Part shown: positions 43,817 through 52,705 of the stretch, one piece after another | Position numbering within the stretch: position 1 is the first letter of the stretch | Layout: each line of letters starts with the position of its first letter | Source of the DNA: an uncultured Gemmataceae bacterium | GTDB taxonomy: Bacteria; Planctomycetota; Planctomycetia; Gemmatales; Gemmataceae | Reading direction: 5' to 3' | DNA length: 64,000 nucleotides | NCBI GenBank assembly: GCA_937923405.1 | Contig: CALDUY010000015.1 | Coordinates: 38,756-102,755, forward strand | Made by a program: the position numbers and the translations under genes | The notes under the pieces: generated by a model | What the model was told of the DNA's origin: nothing | Databases searched by the model: none | Seen by the model: only the letters and a program-made list of their open reading frames with translations

Positions 43817-45223
43817 TTAGTTTCGCCCATTATGGATCAATGACAGTTTGTCCTCCGGAATGGCCAGGGGAGTGCCGTCTTCGAGCGCCTCGGCTCCTTT
43901 ACTGACGACCACGTCGCCAGGTTGCAATCCCTTGAGTACCTCGACCCAGCCCGGCTCGCGCTGGCCCAGTTCCAGCGGAACCGCCTCGGCAACGTACTCC
44001 AGCTTGCCGTCCTTGCTCGTCACTGTTCGGGGTCGAAAAGCGATAAAGCCGCGCTCCGAGGCACGGACGGCGACCTCGGGCACGATCAGCGATTCCCCTC
44101 GTCGCGGCAACGGACAGCGGATCTTAGCCGTGAATCCGGGACGCAACTCCGCGCCCATACCGTGCGTCGGCACGTCGGCCTTGCACTCGAACAAATGGGT
44201 GTCCGAATTGGCCACAGTCGAGAGATAGAAAATGCGGCCATAGAACTTTCGTTGGGGGAATGGTCGCACCTCGAACTCGACGAACGGCGGAGTGGCTCCT
44301 TGCAGATCGATGGCATGGGCGGCCAACGCTACCCACGGCGTGGCCAGGCACGAACCAGTCAGAAACGCCGGACGGACGGCAACCGCCTCGTCGACCATCT
44401 GCCGCACGATCGGAGCCACCCGTTCCGGAATGTAGCCAACCAATCGCAGACGAGACAGATCGGCCATGGTGGCAATCGTGGTTTTGTCCTCGACGTACAT
44501 TCCTTCCGTGACGCGGCGCTGATTGATCTGCCCAGTGTACGGGGCACGCACCTCGCTGAGTTCGAGATTGCGCCGAGCAATGGTGACCATGGCTTGCATG
44601 GCCTCGACTTCTTTTTGGGCCGCTGTCAGGTCGGCATCGGTGACAGACTTGTCCGCCTTGGCGACCGAGAGCCGCGCTGCCATCATCTCGTAGTTGGCCT
44701 CGGCCTCCTGCTTCTCCTCAGCCTTGACCGAACGACCAGCGCGACGAATGTTTTCCAGCATGACCTGACGCAGGGCCATAGCCTGAGTGGCATCAAGAAT
44801 GGCCGCCTCGTTGCGTTTCTTCAGCGCTTCAATCCGGTCGACGTTGGCTTTGGCCTTTTCCAAATTGGCTTCCGCCTGCGCTAGCAAGGCCTGATATTTT
44901 TTCGGCTCGATGCGAGCGAGTACCGTTTTGCCCTTTTCGACTGGTTGCCCCTCGCGGAACAGCACCTCAACAACGGTGCCCGACACGCCGGCAGCGATGT
45001 CGGTCTGCCCCTCGGCTTCGAGGAAACCGACCGTCTCGACGTAGGACGACATGCGATCCTGGCGGACAGGAACAATGTCGACATTCCGCTTCAGGCGCAC
45101 CTTGGAGAGGGGCACGACCGCGCCGCCCTGGGGAGCTTCATAGCCGCGTTTGCCGCAACCAGACAACATCAGCATGGCAACAAACAGCAGTAGCGCCGAG
45201 AAGCGAACGCCGATCGTGGTCAT
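43817..45223 (-). CDS. RND periplasmic adaptor (MFP) lipoprotein
   Basis: A 468-residue membrane-fusion protein that links an inner-membrane RND pump to the outer-membrane channel. The signal peptide has a lipobox (LLLFVAMLMLSGC, Cys23). The flanking biotinyl-lipoyl-like halves are visible ('GVSGTVVEVLFREGQPVEKG' and 'YTGQINQRRVTEGMYVED'), with a coiled-coil hairpin between them ('LLAQAEANLEKAKANVDRIEALKK', shown here in part). The beta-barrel and membrane-proximal domains fill the C-terminal third ('LQPGDVVVSKGAEALEDG'). It is the first gene in the leftward operon, downstream of the TetR-type operator and predicted promoter, and it is followed by the RND pump. Confidence 0.9.
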   Translation of the reverse strand: MTTIGVRFSALLLFVAMLMLSGCGKRGYEAPQGGAVVPLSKVRLKRNVDIVPVRQDRMSSYVETVGFLEAEGQTDIAAGVSGTVVEVLFREGQPVEKGKTVLARIEPKKYQALLAQAEANLEKAKANVDRIEALKKRNEAAILDATQAMALRQVMLENIRRAGRSVKAEEKQEAEANYEMMAARLSVAKADKSVTDADLTAAQKEVEAMQAMVTIARRNLELSEVRAPYTGQINQRRVTEGMYVEDKTTIATMADLSRLRLVGYIPERVAPIVRQMVDEAVAVRPAFLTGSCLATPWVALAAHAIDLQGATPPFVEFEVRPFPQRKFYGRIFYLSTVANSDTHLFECKADVPTHGMGAELRPGFTAKIRCPLPRRGESLIVPEVAVRASERGFIAFRPRTVTSKDGKLEYVAEAVPLELGQREPGWVEVLKGLQPGDVVVSKGAEALEDGTPLAIPEDKLSLIHNGRN

Positions 45224-45247
45224 CGCAGCAACTCCCAGGAAACGCCC

Positions 45248-45276
45248 TTGTTCGGCGACAGAAGGTGGGATAATAT
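45248..45276 (+). promoter_or_regulatory. Candidate tetR promoter
   Basis: TTGTTC at 45248-45253 and TAATAT at 45271-45276 are separated by 17 bases and read toward tetR. The predicted start site near 45283 falls in the operator at 45281-45294, which would allow autoregulation. The -35 box is weak (3 of 6 to consensus). Confidence 0.4.
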
Positions 45277-45280
45277 CGAT

Positions 45281-45294
45281 ACTGACCAGTCAGT
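45281..45294. promoter_or_regulatory. Inverted-repeat operator, probably bound by the TetR protein
   Basis: ACTGAC, two bases (CA), then GTCAGT: a perfect 6-base inverted repeat in the gap between the divergent adaptor and tetR genes. It overlaps the predicted start sites of both promoters, which is how many TetR-family repressors, AcrR-like in particular, control efflux operons and themselves. A GTCAGTCAG extension follows at the right side. Binding itself is inferred. Confidence 0.65.
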
Positions 45295-45302
45295 CAGCAC
45301 TA

Positions 45303-45332
45303 ATTATTAAGCCTAGCCGTCAGGTTCGTCAA
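45303..45332 (-). promoter_or_regulatory. Candidate promoter of the efflux operon
   Basis: Read leftward: TTGACG (complement of 45327-45332), an 18-base spacer, and AATAAT (complement of 45303-45308). Each box is 5 of 6 to the sigma-70 consensus. The start site should fall near 45296, next to the inverted repeat at 45281-45294, so a bound repressor would block transcription. Confidence 0.55.
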
Positions 45333-45357
45333 CGAGAAACTCCAGCGAGGTAATCGC

Positions 45358-45948
45358 TTGCGCGTCAAGACTTCGCAACAAGCCGAGAGAATCCTCACTG
45401 CGGCCATGCGGCTGTTTGCCACCCATCGCTTCCACGAAGCCCGCATGGACGACATCGCAGCGTTGGCCGAAGTCGGCAAAGGAACCGTGTATCGCTACTT
45501 CAAAGACAAGGAAGAACTCTATCTGGCGCTGCTGGAGCGAGCAGCGGTGGGCTTACAAAGTTGTCTATGTGAACAGCTCTCTCGGGCGAAATCGCCTCGC
45601 GAACAACTCGTCGCCGTGGTCGCCGGATTGTTCGACTACTTCGATCATCACCCTCATCTGTTCGACTTGATCCAGCACGCCGAGGCCATGCGAAAACCCG
45701 GGGAAGAGTTCCCCTGGCAGCGGGTCAGAAATCAGACGATCCATCTGGTGCAGGGCATCCTCTCGGCCAAGGAATTCGGCATCGTCGATCGTGAGGTAGC
45801 AGTGTTGATGCTGCTGGGAGGCGTGCGAGCAGTCATCCGATTTGGGCCGCAGCCCCGTCCCGCCGGCTTGGCCGAACAACTCGTCACGCGCTTTCTGCAA
45901 GGGTACAGCAGCGGCTCTTGCCTGTTGGGTCCGGTAGCAACTTGTTGA
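45358..45948 (+). CDS. TetR-family transcriptional regulator of the efflux operon
   Basis: A 196-residue repressor. The N-terminal helix-turn-helix is clear: 'AERILTAAMRLFATHRFHEA' followed by 'DIAALAEVGKGTVYRYFKDK', the classic TetR second and recognition helices. The C-terminal two-thirds forms the helical ligand-binding and dimer region. The start is a TTG at 45358, supported by GAGG at 45346-45350 at good spacing. Divergent from the adaptor gene and facing the inverted-repeat operator, it most likely represses the pump operon until a substrate binds. The ligand is unknown. Confidence 0.88.
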   Translation: MRVKTSQQAERILTAAMRLFATHRFHEARMDDIAALAEVGKGTVYRYFKDKEELYLALLERAAVGLQSCLCEQLSRAKSPREQLVAVVAGLFDYFDHHPHLFDLIQHAEAMRKPGEEFPWQRVRNQTIHLVQGILSAKEFGIVDREVAVLMLLGGVRAVIRFGPQPRPAGLAEQLVTRFLQGYSSGSCLLGPVATC

Positions 45949-46048
45949 CGAGCCTTCTTCGTCGCTTCATAATGCCTGAAACCGATCCGCGATGCCGGGA
46001 GATTCCCGAACACCGTCGCGGCGATCTCTCAGCGTGGACAGCCAGCGT

Positions 46049-46999
46049 ATGAACAACCATCGTCTGAAGGTCTTCAGCGGCCGTGCGAACATTCCCTTGG
46101 CCGAAAAGATCGCTCGCTGTCTCAACGACTCGCTGGGCAAGATCACACTAGCCAACTTCCCCGATGGCGAAATCTCCGTTCGTATCGAAGAGGACGTGCG
46201 CGGTCGCGATATCTTTCTGGTGCAACCGACTTGTCCGCCGGTCAACGAGAATCTGATGGAACTGCTGGTCATGCTGGACTGCTTCAAGCGGGCCAGCGCC
46301 GAACGCATCACGGCGGTGATCCCGTATTACGGCTATGCCCGGCAGGATCGCAAAGATCAGGGCCGCGTGCCCATCACCGCCAAGTTGGTTGCCAACCTGC
46401 TAACCAGCGCCGGAGCCGATCGCGTGTTGGCGTTGGATCTACACGCTGCCCAGATCCAGGGCTTCTTCGACATCCCCGTGGATCATCTGCATGCCACCCC
46501 GGTCATCAACGACTACGTCCGCGGTCTGGGCATTCCCCCGCGCGACTTTGTCGTGCTTAGTCCCGATGAAGGCAGCGTGAAAAAGGCACTGATGTATCAG
46601 AAACGGCTAGGCGGACAGATCGCCATTGTCGACAAACGGCGAGCCAGTGCCACCGAGACCCGCCAGGCCAATCTGATTGGGGCCCCGCTAGAGGGCAAGA
46701 CTGTGGTGATCTTCGACGACATGATCTCGACAGCGGGCACCCTAATTGGAGCCGCCAACGTGGCCAAAGCCGCCGGAGCCCGCGACGTCTACGCCTGTGC
46801 TACCCATGCGGTCCTGAGCGGCAATGCCGTTGATCGCCTACGCGAAGCTCCCTTGCGCGAGGTCGTCGTTACCGACAGCATCCCAGTTCCGCCGGGTAAA
46901 CATTTGCCCAATCTGACGATTCTGTCGGTAGCTAAACTGCTCGCCGAAGGGATCAAACGGATTCACACGAACGAATCAGTCAGCAAACTGTTCGAGTGA
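46049..46999 (+). CDS. prs: Ribose-phosphate pyrophosphokinase (PRPP synthetase)
   Basis: It makes PRPP from ribose 5-phosphate and ATP, supplying nucleotide, histidine and NAD synthesis, including PyrE in this window. The product is 316 residues from the ATG at 46049, matching the family; nineteen upstream in-frame residues are excluded. Key parts: '[15 protein letters not shown]' at the start, '[20 protein letters not shown]' (ATP site, with flexible-loop context), '[19 protein letters not shown]' and the ribose-5-phosphate loop '[14 protein letters not shown]'. Both ends of the chain look complete. Confidence 0.95.
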   Translation: MNNHRLKVFSGRANIPLAEKIARCLNDSLGKITLANFPDGEISVRIEEDVRGRDIFLVQPTCPPVNENLMELLVMLDCFKRASAERITAVIPYYGYARQDRKDQGRVPITAKLVANLLTSAGADRVLALDLHAAQIQGFFDIPVDHLHATPVINDYVRGLGIPPRDFVVLSPDEGSVKKALMYQKRLGGQIAIVDKRRASATETRQANLIGAPLEGKTVVIFDDMISTAGTLIGAANVAKAAGARDVYACATHAVLSGNAVDRLREAPLREVVVTDSIPVPPGKHLPNLTILSVAKLLAEGIKRIHTNESVSKLFE

Positions 47000-47087
47000 G
47001 GGATCGCTGGGTCGCCTCGCTTGCCGAGCCATCTGCGGAAAGGTACAACGAAGCGACAGAGACCATTCGGACGGGGAGACGGAAACG

Positions 47088-48026
47088 GTGCGGACATTGA
47101 TCACGGGCGGCGCGGGCTTCATCGGCTCGCATCTGTGCGAGCGGTTCCTGGAACGCGGCCATGAGGTCATCTGCGTCGACAACCTGATCACTGGCTCACT
47201 GAGTAATATCGAACACCTGCGCGGCCACGACCGCTTCACGTTCCTTCGTCACGATGTATCGCATCCGCTGGAGATCGATGGCCCGTTGCACAACGTGCTA
47301 CACTTCGCCTCGCCAGCCAGTCCCGTCGACTACCTGCAATATCCGATTCAAACGCTCAAGGTCGGGGCGCTGGGCACGCACAACACGCTGGGCCTGGCCA
47401 AGGCCAAGAACGCCCGCTTTATGCTGGCTAGCACGTCCGAGGTCTACGGCGATCCGGAACAGCATCCGCAACGCGAAGACTACTGGGGGCATGTCAACCC
47501 GATCGGCCCACGCTCCTGCTATGATGAAGCCAAGCGCTTCGCCGAAGCTGTGGTGATGGCCTACCATCGAGCACACGGGGTCAACACACGGATTATTCGG
47601 ATCTTCAATACCTACGGTCGGCGCATGCGGCTCGACGATGGCCGTGTACTGCCCAACTTCATGGGACAGGCGCTGCGGGGCGAACCCCTGACGGTCTATG
47701 GCGATGGTTCGCAAACCCGTAGTTTCTGTTTCGTCGATGATCTGGTCAACGGCATCGAGAAGCTGCTGGACGTGGAGTTTCACGAACCGGTCAATCTGGG
47801 CAATCCCGATGAAGTGACGATTTTGCAGTTTGCTCAGGAGATTCTTGCCCTCTTAGGAAGCAAGAGTCGGATCGAGTTCAAGCCGTTGCCGCAAGACGAT
47901 CCCAAAGTGCGTAAGCCGGACATCACCCGAGCGCGTCAACTGCTGGGTTGGGAACCACTTGTCCCGCGAAGCGACGGCCTTCGGCGAACTCTGGACTATT
48001 TTCAGCAAAAAGTAGCCAACTCTTAA
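47088..48026 (+). CDS. NAD-dependent epimerase/decarboxylase, UDP-xylose-synthase-like
   Basis: A 312-residue extended short-chain dehydrogenase. It has the NAD loop [10 protein letters not shown] near residue 7-16, the active-site Thr/Ser region '[16 protein letters not shown]' (about 114-129), and the catalytic Tyr-x3-Lys in '[11 protein letters not shown]'. '[18 protein letters not shown]' and '[18 protein letters not shown]' are diagnostic for UDP-glucuronate decarboxylase (UDP-xylose synthase). The product UDP-xylose feeds extracellular polysaccharide. The start is a GTG at 47088, after GGGGAGACGG. It follows prs on the same strand but with 88 bases between them, so cotranscription is uncertain. 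Confidence 0.88.
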   Translation: MRTLITGGAGFIGSHLCERFLERGHEVICVDNLITGSLSNIEHLRGHDRFTFLRHDVSHPLEIDGPLHNVLHFASPASPVDYLQYPIQTLKVGALGTHNTLGLAKAKNARFMLASTSEVYGDPEQHPQREDYWGHVNPIGPRSCYDEAKRFAEAVVMAYHRAHGVNTRIIRIFNTYGRRMRLDDGRVLPNFMGQALRGEPLTVYGDGSQTRSFCFVDDLVNGIEKLLDVEFHEPVNLGNPDEVTILQFAQEILALLGSKSRIEFKPLPQDDPKVRKPDITRARQLLGWEPLVPRSDGLRRTLDYFQQKVANS

Positions 48027-48210
48027 CGATCACACAGTCCAGGTAAATTCTCGGGACTGATCTCCCCTTTGTCGGTTTCATCGAGTAAGATTCTTACCAT
48101 CGCCTTGGGAAATGAGCTTGAGCTTCGGGGGAACCCGATGCCCACGGTGCACGTCTGAAAGTTTGCAGCCGCGCGTCTGGTTCTCTCGGTCAACTTCAAC
48201 CAACCCGATG

Positions 48211-48231
48211 ACAGCTCTGCCGTCGAGCTGT
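48211..48231 (+). other. Leader hairpin upstream of exbB
   Basis: ACAGCTC (48211-48217) and GAGCTGT (48225-48231) form a 7-base stem with a 7-base loop. Outside it, CCAAC (48200-48204) and GTTGG (48232-48236) could extend it past a bulge. The ribosome-binding site GGAAGGGAA lies just downstream at 48247-48255. A role in translation control is conjecture. Confidence 0.35.
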
Positions 48232-48258
48232 GTTGGAAAAATCACCGGAAGGGAACAC

Positions 48259-49158
48259 ATGTCAGCTGTTTATGCGCGTTCGCGTCCCGGAGTTTTATTT
48301 CTACTACTGCTGCTGGTGTTGGGAGCCATGCTCTCCCTCGACGGATTGACTCCACGAGCGGCGGCTCAGGACGGAAACGACGAGGGGGAAGCCGCCGCAG
48401 TGGCCCCCAAGCAATCCACGACAGGACACAGCTTCGGAGCAGTACTTAAACACATCATCTCCTCAGTCGGCATTCTGTTCGGCATTATCTTACTGGCGAT
48501 CTCGATCGCTTTGGTGACGCTCGTGGTCTTGCTGGTCATGGAACTACGCATGGATGCCGCCGTGCCGCCCTCGTTTGTCGAGGAGTTCACCGAAACGGTG
48601 AACAAACGTCGCTTCAAGGAAGCGTATGAGATGGCCCGAGAGGATCCCTCGTTCGTCGCTCGCGTGTTAACTGCAGGCATGAGCCGCTTGCAGTATGGCA
48701 TCGAAGATGCTCGCGAAGCCTCGTTCAGCATGCTGGAGAGCGTGAAAGCCGGCAAAGAGCAGTTGATCGTCTACCTAGCGACGATCGGTACTCTAGGGCC
48801 ACTGATCGGATTGGTCGGCACGGTTTACGGTATGATTCTCAGCTTCATGACGCTGTCCGCGGGATCGAGCATCAACGCGCAGCAGCTGGCCGGCGACATC
48901 TCGCACGCTCTGGTCGTGACTCTGCTGGGGATCGGTCTGTCAGTACCAGCCATCTTCGCTCATGCCTTTTTCAAGAACCGTCTGACGCGCCTGACGCACG
49001 ATGCCGGCACCGTGGCCGACGATCTACTGACGCAGATGTACTACAACGCCAAAAAAGCAGGCAGTGCCGTGACGACCGAAGCCGCCGCCGCCCCGGAGCC
49101 GCCCCGCTCCGCCCCTCCGGTCCCGCCTCCGACTCCGTCGCTCAAGAAGGGAGGCTAG
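48259..49158 (+). CDS. ExbB/TolQ/MotA-type proton channel protein
   Basis: The MotA/TolQ/ExbB stator partner of ExbD-type proteins, which uses proton flow to energise outer-membrane or surface processes. From the ATG at 48259 (chosen for the strong GGAAGGGAA site; an in-frame extension reaches 48112) the product is 299 residues. It has a signal-peptide-like start, an acidic Ala-rich segment, helix 1 ('HIISSVGILFGIILLAISI'), the cytoplasmic loop, and the conserved helices 'LATIGTLGPLIGLVGTVYGM' and 'DISHALVVTLLGIGLSVPA'. The Pro/Ala-rich C-terminal tail is extra. The two ExbD genes follow at 3-base spacing. Confidence 0.88.
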   Translation: MSAVYARSRPGVLFLLLLLVLGAMLSLDGLTPRAAAQDGNDEGEAAAVAPKQSTTGHSFGAVLKHIISSVGILFGIILLAISIALVTLVVLLVMELRMDAAVPPSFVEEFTETVNKRRFKEAYEMAREDPSFVARVLTAGMSRLQYGIEDAREASFSMLESVKAGKEQLIVYLATIGTLGPLIGLVGTVYGMILSFMTLSAGSSINAQQLAGDISHALVVTLLGIGLSVPAIFAHAFFKNRLTRLTHDAGTVADDLLTQMYYNAKKAGSAVTTEAAAAPEPPRSAPPVPPPTPSLKKGG

Positions 49159-49161
49159 GCG

Positions 49162-49671
49162 ATGTCCCACGGTGCCGGTGGCGATGATCTCGTCGATCCC
49201 GATCTGACTCCGCTGCTCGATTTGGTGATGCAGCTGTTAATGTTTTTCATCGTCAACGTCAACTTCGTCGCCGAGCAGGTCAGCGCCGATATTTCGTTGC
49301 CCACCTCCTCCTCGGCCCGACCGATCGAGAAAGCGGACTCGACGGCGATCTTTCTCAACCAGAAAGTCAAAAGCCGCGAGTTCATGAACAAACTGACGCC
49401 GCAGGATCGCCAGCGCCTACAGAACGCCGAATCCCTGGTACTAATTCCTGGTCAACCGCCGATGTCCCTGCCCGAGGCCCGCAGCTGGCTGAAAGACAAG
49501 TACGAAAGTTTGAAACAGCTTTCGCCCGACGGCGAGGTGCGCACGGTCATTCATTTTCGACCGGATGAGAACCTGGAATTGGGCCAAATGTTTACCCTGA
49601 TGAATCATTGCAAGGTGGCGGGCTTTCGCAATCTCAAAGTCCGCGCTCGCATTGTTTCCGAGAGAAACTAA
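49162..49671 (+). CDS. ExbD/TolR-type protein, first copy
   Basis: A 169-residue single-pass stator protein. The N-terminal acidic and membrane part is 'DLTPLLDLVMQLLMFFIVNV': the Asp in PLLDLVM is the conserved proton-carrying residue in the membrane helix, and the rest is periplasmic. It starts 3 bases after exbB and pairs with that protein. The periplasmic domain is longer and more charged than in standard ExbD. The second copy follows directly, so the complex probably contains two different ExbD subunits. Confidence 0.87.
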   Translation: MSHGAGGDDLVDPDLTPLLDLVMQLLMFFIVNVNFVAEQVSADISLPTSSSARPIEKADSTAIFLNQKVKSREFMNKLTPQDRQRLQNAESLVLIPGQPPMSLPEARSWLKDKYESLKQLSPDGEVRTVIHFRPDENLELGQMFTLMNHCKVAGFRNLKVRARIVSERN

Positions 49672-49674
49672 CTC

Positions 49675-50190
49675 ATGATCCGTCGTCGTGCCGAAACGCC
49701 GTCCAAGGTGACGTTGCCGATCACGCCCATGCTGGACATGACGTTTCAGTTACTGTTCTTCTTCATCGTCAACTTTCGCCCTGCCGATCTGGAAGGGCAG
49801 ATGGATCTGGCCCTGCCTTCAGAGAACATCACGCAGGCTCACAAGGAAAAAGATGTCAGCAAGGAGGCCAGCCCTGAGAAAGATCCTTTAATGGATCTCA
49901 AATCGGACCTTACGGTGCGTGTCTCGACGCAGTTGGGAGAAAACGCTCAGGGAGGCATCAGCGCCATCTCGGTACAGGGCTTGGAGGGAAAGCCCGAGCC
50001 GGTCGCGGATCTGGCCGGATTACGCAAGTATCTGGAAGCGAAGCGCGCCACGCTGAGCAATCAGGAAGCGATCAAAGTGCAGGGTGACAGCAAGCTACGC
50101 ATGAAGTACGTCTTCCGTGTCATGGATGTCTGTCGGCAGGCCGGCTTCGCCAATGTGAGTTTTGTTCCTCCTGACGATCTAGGCCGCTAA
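49675..50190 (+). CDS. ExbD/TolR-type protein, second copy
   Basis: A 171-residue ExbD relative. Its membrane segment is '[17 protein letters not shown]' with the conserved Asp, and the periplasmic part begins '[18 protein letters not shown]'. It differs from the first copy by a more acidic, Lys-Glu-rich linker ('[16 protein letters not shown]'). The C-terminal end keeps the '[21 protein letters not shown]' pattern common to ExbD and TolR. It lies three bases after the first copy's stop and ends the three-gene unit. Confidence 0.87.
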   Translation: MIRRRAETPSKVTLPITPMLDMTFQLLFFFIVNFRPADLEGQMDLALPSENITQAHKEKDVSKEASPEKDPLMDLKSDLTVRVSTQLGENAQGGISAISVQGLEGKPEPVADLAGLRKYLEAKRATLSNQEAIKVQGDSKLRMKYVFRVMDVCRQAGFANVSFVPPDDLGR

Positions 50191-50330
50191 TGCGTCGGAC
50201 AACTCGGCCTGTTCGTAGCTGGGTCTTCCCTCGCGACGCCGCCCCGTCCTGTCGCCATTTCCCAAGTCGGTGTACCAACGCAAACGAGACGGGGATTCCC
50301 CCGCCTCGCTTGCTGCGTGGTTGACTTCGC

Positions 50331-51038
50331 TTAACGCATCCGAACAGTGATCGGACCAGGTTCATGGACTTCTAACTTGCCCCGATAGACCGGACGGCCC
50401 TCGACATCCTTGCCGTAGACATGCCAGGTGCCAGCCGCCAAGGTCGCGCGAAAACGGCCCTGGTCATCAGCCGTCGTCTGCTGCTGAGCACGACGATCGG
50501 CTCGGACCAACATCAACGTCTCGCTCTTATCGATGTTGGTGTTGCTGGCGATGCGGTCGGCTCGAACTGGTGGCGGCGGAACAGGCGGAGTCAGGGTGCC
50601 AGAACGTCGTAGCGTGTTGCCTGAACCGGGGAAGACCGGCGGAGGCGGAGGCACGTTCGCCGAGGGCGGCACGAACGTCCCTGATGGAGCCGCTGCCGAA
50701 GTTGGCGGGACTACAACTGCCGGTGGAGTGGCAGGCACCACAACCGGAGCGGGGACAACCAAGGCCGGGGCCGGCGGACAACAGGGAGGAGGCGGGCACT
50801 TCGTACACGGTTTGCGGTGACAACCGCGGAAGAATCGGCGAATCGGCCCGACCTTGCACGGATCACAACGATCGCAGGGATTGTACGCCGCGACTACCGG
50901 AACCGGAGCTGGGCAGCACGCCTGAGATTTCTTCTTGCAGCAGACAGGCTGGGCCAATACTTCGCCTGCCGTGGCCGTCGTCCCGACCAGAGCCAGCCCG
51001 GCGACGGTGGCGAGCAGGAATTTGGTTATATGCAACAT
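50331..51038 (-). CDS. Secreted Cys- and Pro-rich protein
   Basis: A 235-residue exported protein with a signal peptide (TKFLLATVAGLALVGTTATAG). The N-terminal mature part is Cys-rich (CCKKKSQACC, 'CDRCDPCKVG', 'CTKCPPPPCCPP'). A long Pro/Val-rich linker (about 95-165) follows, and then a small C-terminal beta domain ('GRFRATLAAGTWHVYGKDVEGRP', in part) that resembles a carboxypeptidase-regulatory or Ig-like fold. The function is unknown; disulfide-linked surface attachment is possible. It is convergent with the exbD genes, with a 140-base gap holding no clear gene. Confidence 0.7.
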   Translation of the reverse strand: MLHITKFLLATVAGLALVGTTATAGEVLAQPVCCKKKSQACCPAPVPVVAAYNPCDRCDPCKVGPIRRFFRGCHRKPCTKCPPPPCCPPAPALVVPAPVVVPATPPAVVVPPTSAAAPSGTFVPPSANVPPPPPVFPGSGNTLRRSGTLTPPVPPPPVRADRIASNTNIDKSETLMLVRADRRAQQQTTADDQGRFRATLAAGTWHVYGKDVEGRPVYRGKLEVHEPGPITVRMR

Positions 51039-51220
51039 GGTGGATCTCCAAAGTCTCGACTATACGCTCTGGCGGTGGATCGTCCCGCCGAGTCTCGCGG
51101 AAGAGCCACTGTCAGGGTATGGGATGCGCCAGCGCCCGAAGCAAGGATTTCGCGCCGATTCTGCCGAATTGTGGTAGCGATCTCAACGATTGTATCGATT
51201 CCGTAAATTGCAGCGGCTGG

Positions 51221-52666
51221 TTAAGGTTTGCGGGCAACAGGCAGAAAAACTCGCGCTAGTTGATCCTCGTAAACCAGCACAAACCTTTTATCCAGCAAAA
51301 GCAACGAACTAAGGGCCAGTTCGCGGGGAGCGAGAACGACACCGGCGGCAGTCAGGTCGGGGTCGTCGCTCCAGCCATCCAAGCCGGACCAAACCCGGCC
51401 ATAGCGTTCCAACCGAGCATCGCCGTGCAAATTGGTGCGACCATCAATAGCGACAGGCATTTCTGGCAACGCCCAGATAAGATAGCCGCCCCAGTTGAAA
51501 TCATTGAACAGCGGTCCCGGATAGCCGTTTTTGCGCACATGCTCCACCGCAGCAACCGGAAACTTCGTGGCGACAGCGGCCTGTAATCCTGTCGGCGACA
51601 GATCTTGGGTGGCCACACGAAGCAGAACGATCCCTGCCAGCCCCACAGTCACCGCTAACTTTCCCAGCACGCTGAGCCGAAAGCGTGCCTCTTGGGCCAC
51701 CTGTTCGGGACCACGAGAAGCCAGTACGACCAGTGACGCCAACACCACGAACCACAGATCTCGCCTAGCGCGAAAGGCAAAGAAGGTAGCCACGGCGAGT
51801 AACAGCGTCTCGAAGATTGTCCCCGGCTTTCGTCCCAAAGCAAACCAGCCGGCCAGCGCCAGCACCAGCATCGCCCAGTCCGAGGCCTCGCGAAACGTCA
51901 GCGCCTTCAGTTCGTTGACCCAGCGAAACGGTCCTGGCTGGGTGGCGTACTCCAGCACTACCCAATACAGCCGAACGTGATACGGCGTCAGCAATGTAGC
52001 CAGAAAGCACAGCCCGGCGAGCAGCATCAATCGCCGTTGCTGTAACGCGGTCAGACAGGCCAACGCGAGCATGCACAGTCCGTAGACAAACTGAATGTGA
52101 ATGTTCGCCCAGAGGATATACAGGACCGGCAATGTCCAAATCCACCAGCGTGACTCCTCGCGTTGCACCAGCACGATGGCATGCAGGGTGAGTGTGCCAA
52201 ACAGTACCGTGAACAGCCAGGGCCGTTCGCTGAACATTGAGGCCAAGGCTAGCACGGCTAAGGCGGTCCAGGCCAGGGCGACGGCAAAGCGAGGTTCCAG
52301 GCGACAGACGAGGGCATGCACGGCCAGGACCACGGCCAGCGACATCCCTGCCCGATAGACGATGATCCCTGCCAGGCCGAACGCCTGGTACAGGCCGTAG
52401 ATGAGCAGCTCGTACAGCCAACTGTAGGCAACCCAGGGTTGATCCAGTCGTGAAAACGGATCGGTCGTCGTGACGGTGCGATGCTCGACGAGCCATTGGC
52501 CCACAGCGAGATGCCACCAGATGTCGGGATCGAACAGCGGCACCCCCACGGGACGAATTGCCACCCACAAGGGGATAGCATAGAGCAACAGCAACATCAC
52601 ACCGCGAAACAGTGGAGAGGGAGCAGCGGCCATCGGCATCTCGGAGTTCACCTGGGACGCAACCAA
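51221..52666 (-). CDS. Polytopic membrane protein, GT-C-like
   Basis: A 481-residue integral membrane protein with about ten to twelve hydrophobic helices. The first loop carries 'FDPDIWWHLAVGQWLVEH', an acidic D-P-D-x-W-W-H motif often seen in planctomycete and other bacterial membrane proteins resembling GT-C glycosyltransferases, though no diagnostic DxD pocket can be confirmed. The C-terminal ~90 residues form a soluble domain ('NGYPGPLFNDFNWGGYLIWA', 'MPVAIDGRTNLHGDARLERY'). The function is not known. It is the third gene in a leftward run of three membrane proteins. Confidence 0.7.
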   Translation of the reverse strand: MVASQVNSEMPMAAAPSPLFRGVMLLLLYAIPLWVAIRPVGVPLFDPDIWWHLAVGQWLVEHRTVTTTDPFSRLDQPWVAYSWLYELLIYGLYQAFGLAGIIVYRAGMSLAVVLAVHALVCRLEPRFAVALAWTALAVLALASMFSERPWLFTVLFGTLTLHAIVLVQREESRWWIWTLPVLYILWANIHIQFVYGLCMLALACLTALQQRRLMLLAGLCFLATLLTPYHVRLYWVVLEYATQPGPFRWVNELKALTFREASDWAMLVLALAGWFALGRKPGTIFETLLLAVATFFAFRARRDLWFVVLASLVVLASRGPEQVAQEARFRLSVLGKLAVTVGLAGIVLLRVATQDLSPTGLQAAVATKFPVAAVEHVRKNGYPGPLFNDFNWGGYLIWALPEMPVAIDGRTNLHGDARLERYGRVWSGLDGWSDDPDLTAAGVVLAPRELALSSLLLLDKRFVLVYEDQLARVFLPVARKP

Positions 52667-52705
52667 AGATATGTTCCTCTCGTGTGCCCGGCAATGGCAG
52701 GGCGA

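Noticed and set aside
43922..44884. A 320-codon plus-strand frame opposite the adaptor
   Set aside because: Composition is Arg/His/Asp-rich, with no recognisable domain; the minus-strand frame encodes a clear adaptor.
48112..48258. Earlier start for the ExbB-type gene at 48112
   Set aside because: The extra 49 residues are Cys/Arg/Ser-rich and unlike the family; a strong ribosome-binding site precedes the ATG at 48259.
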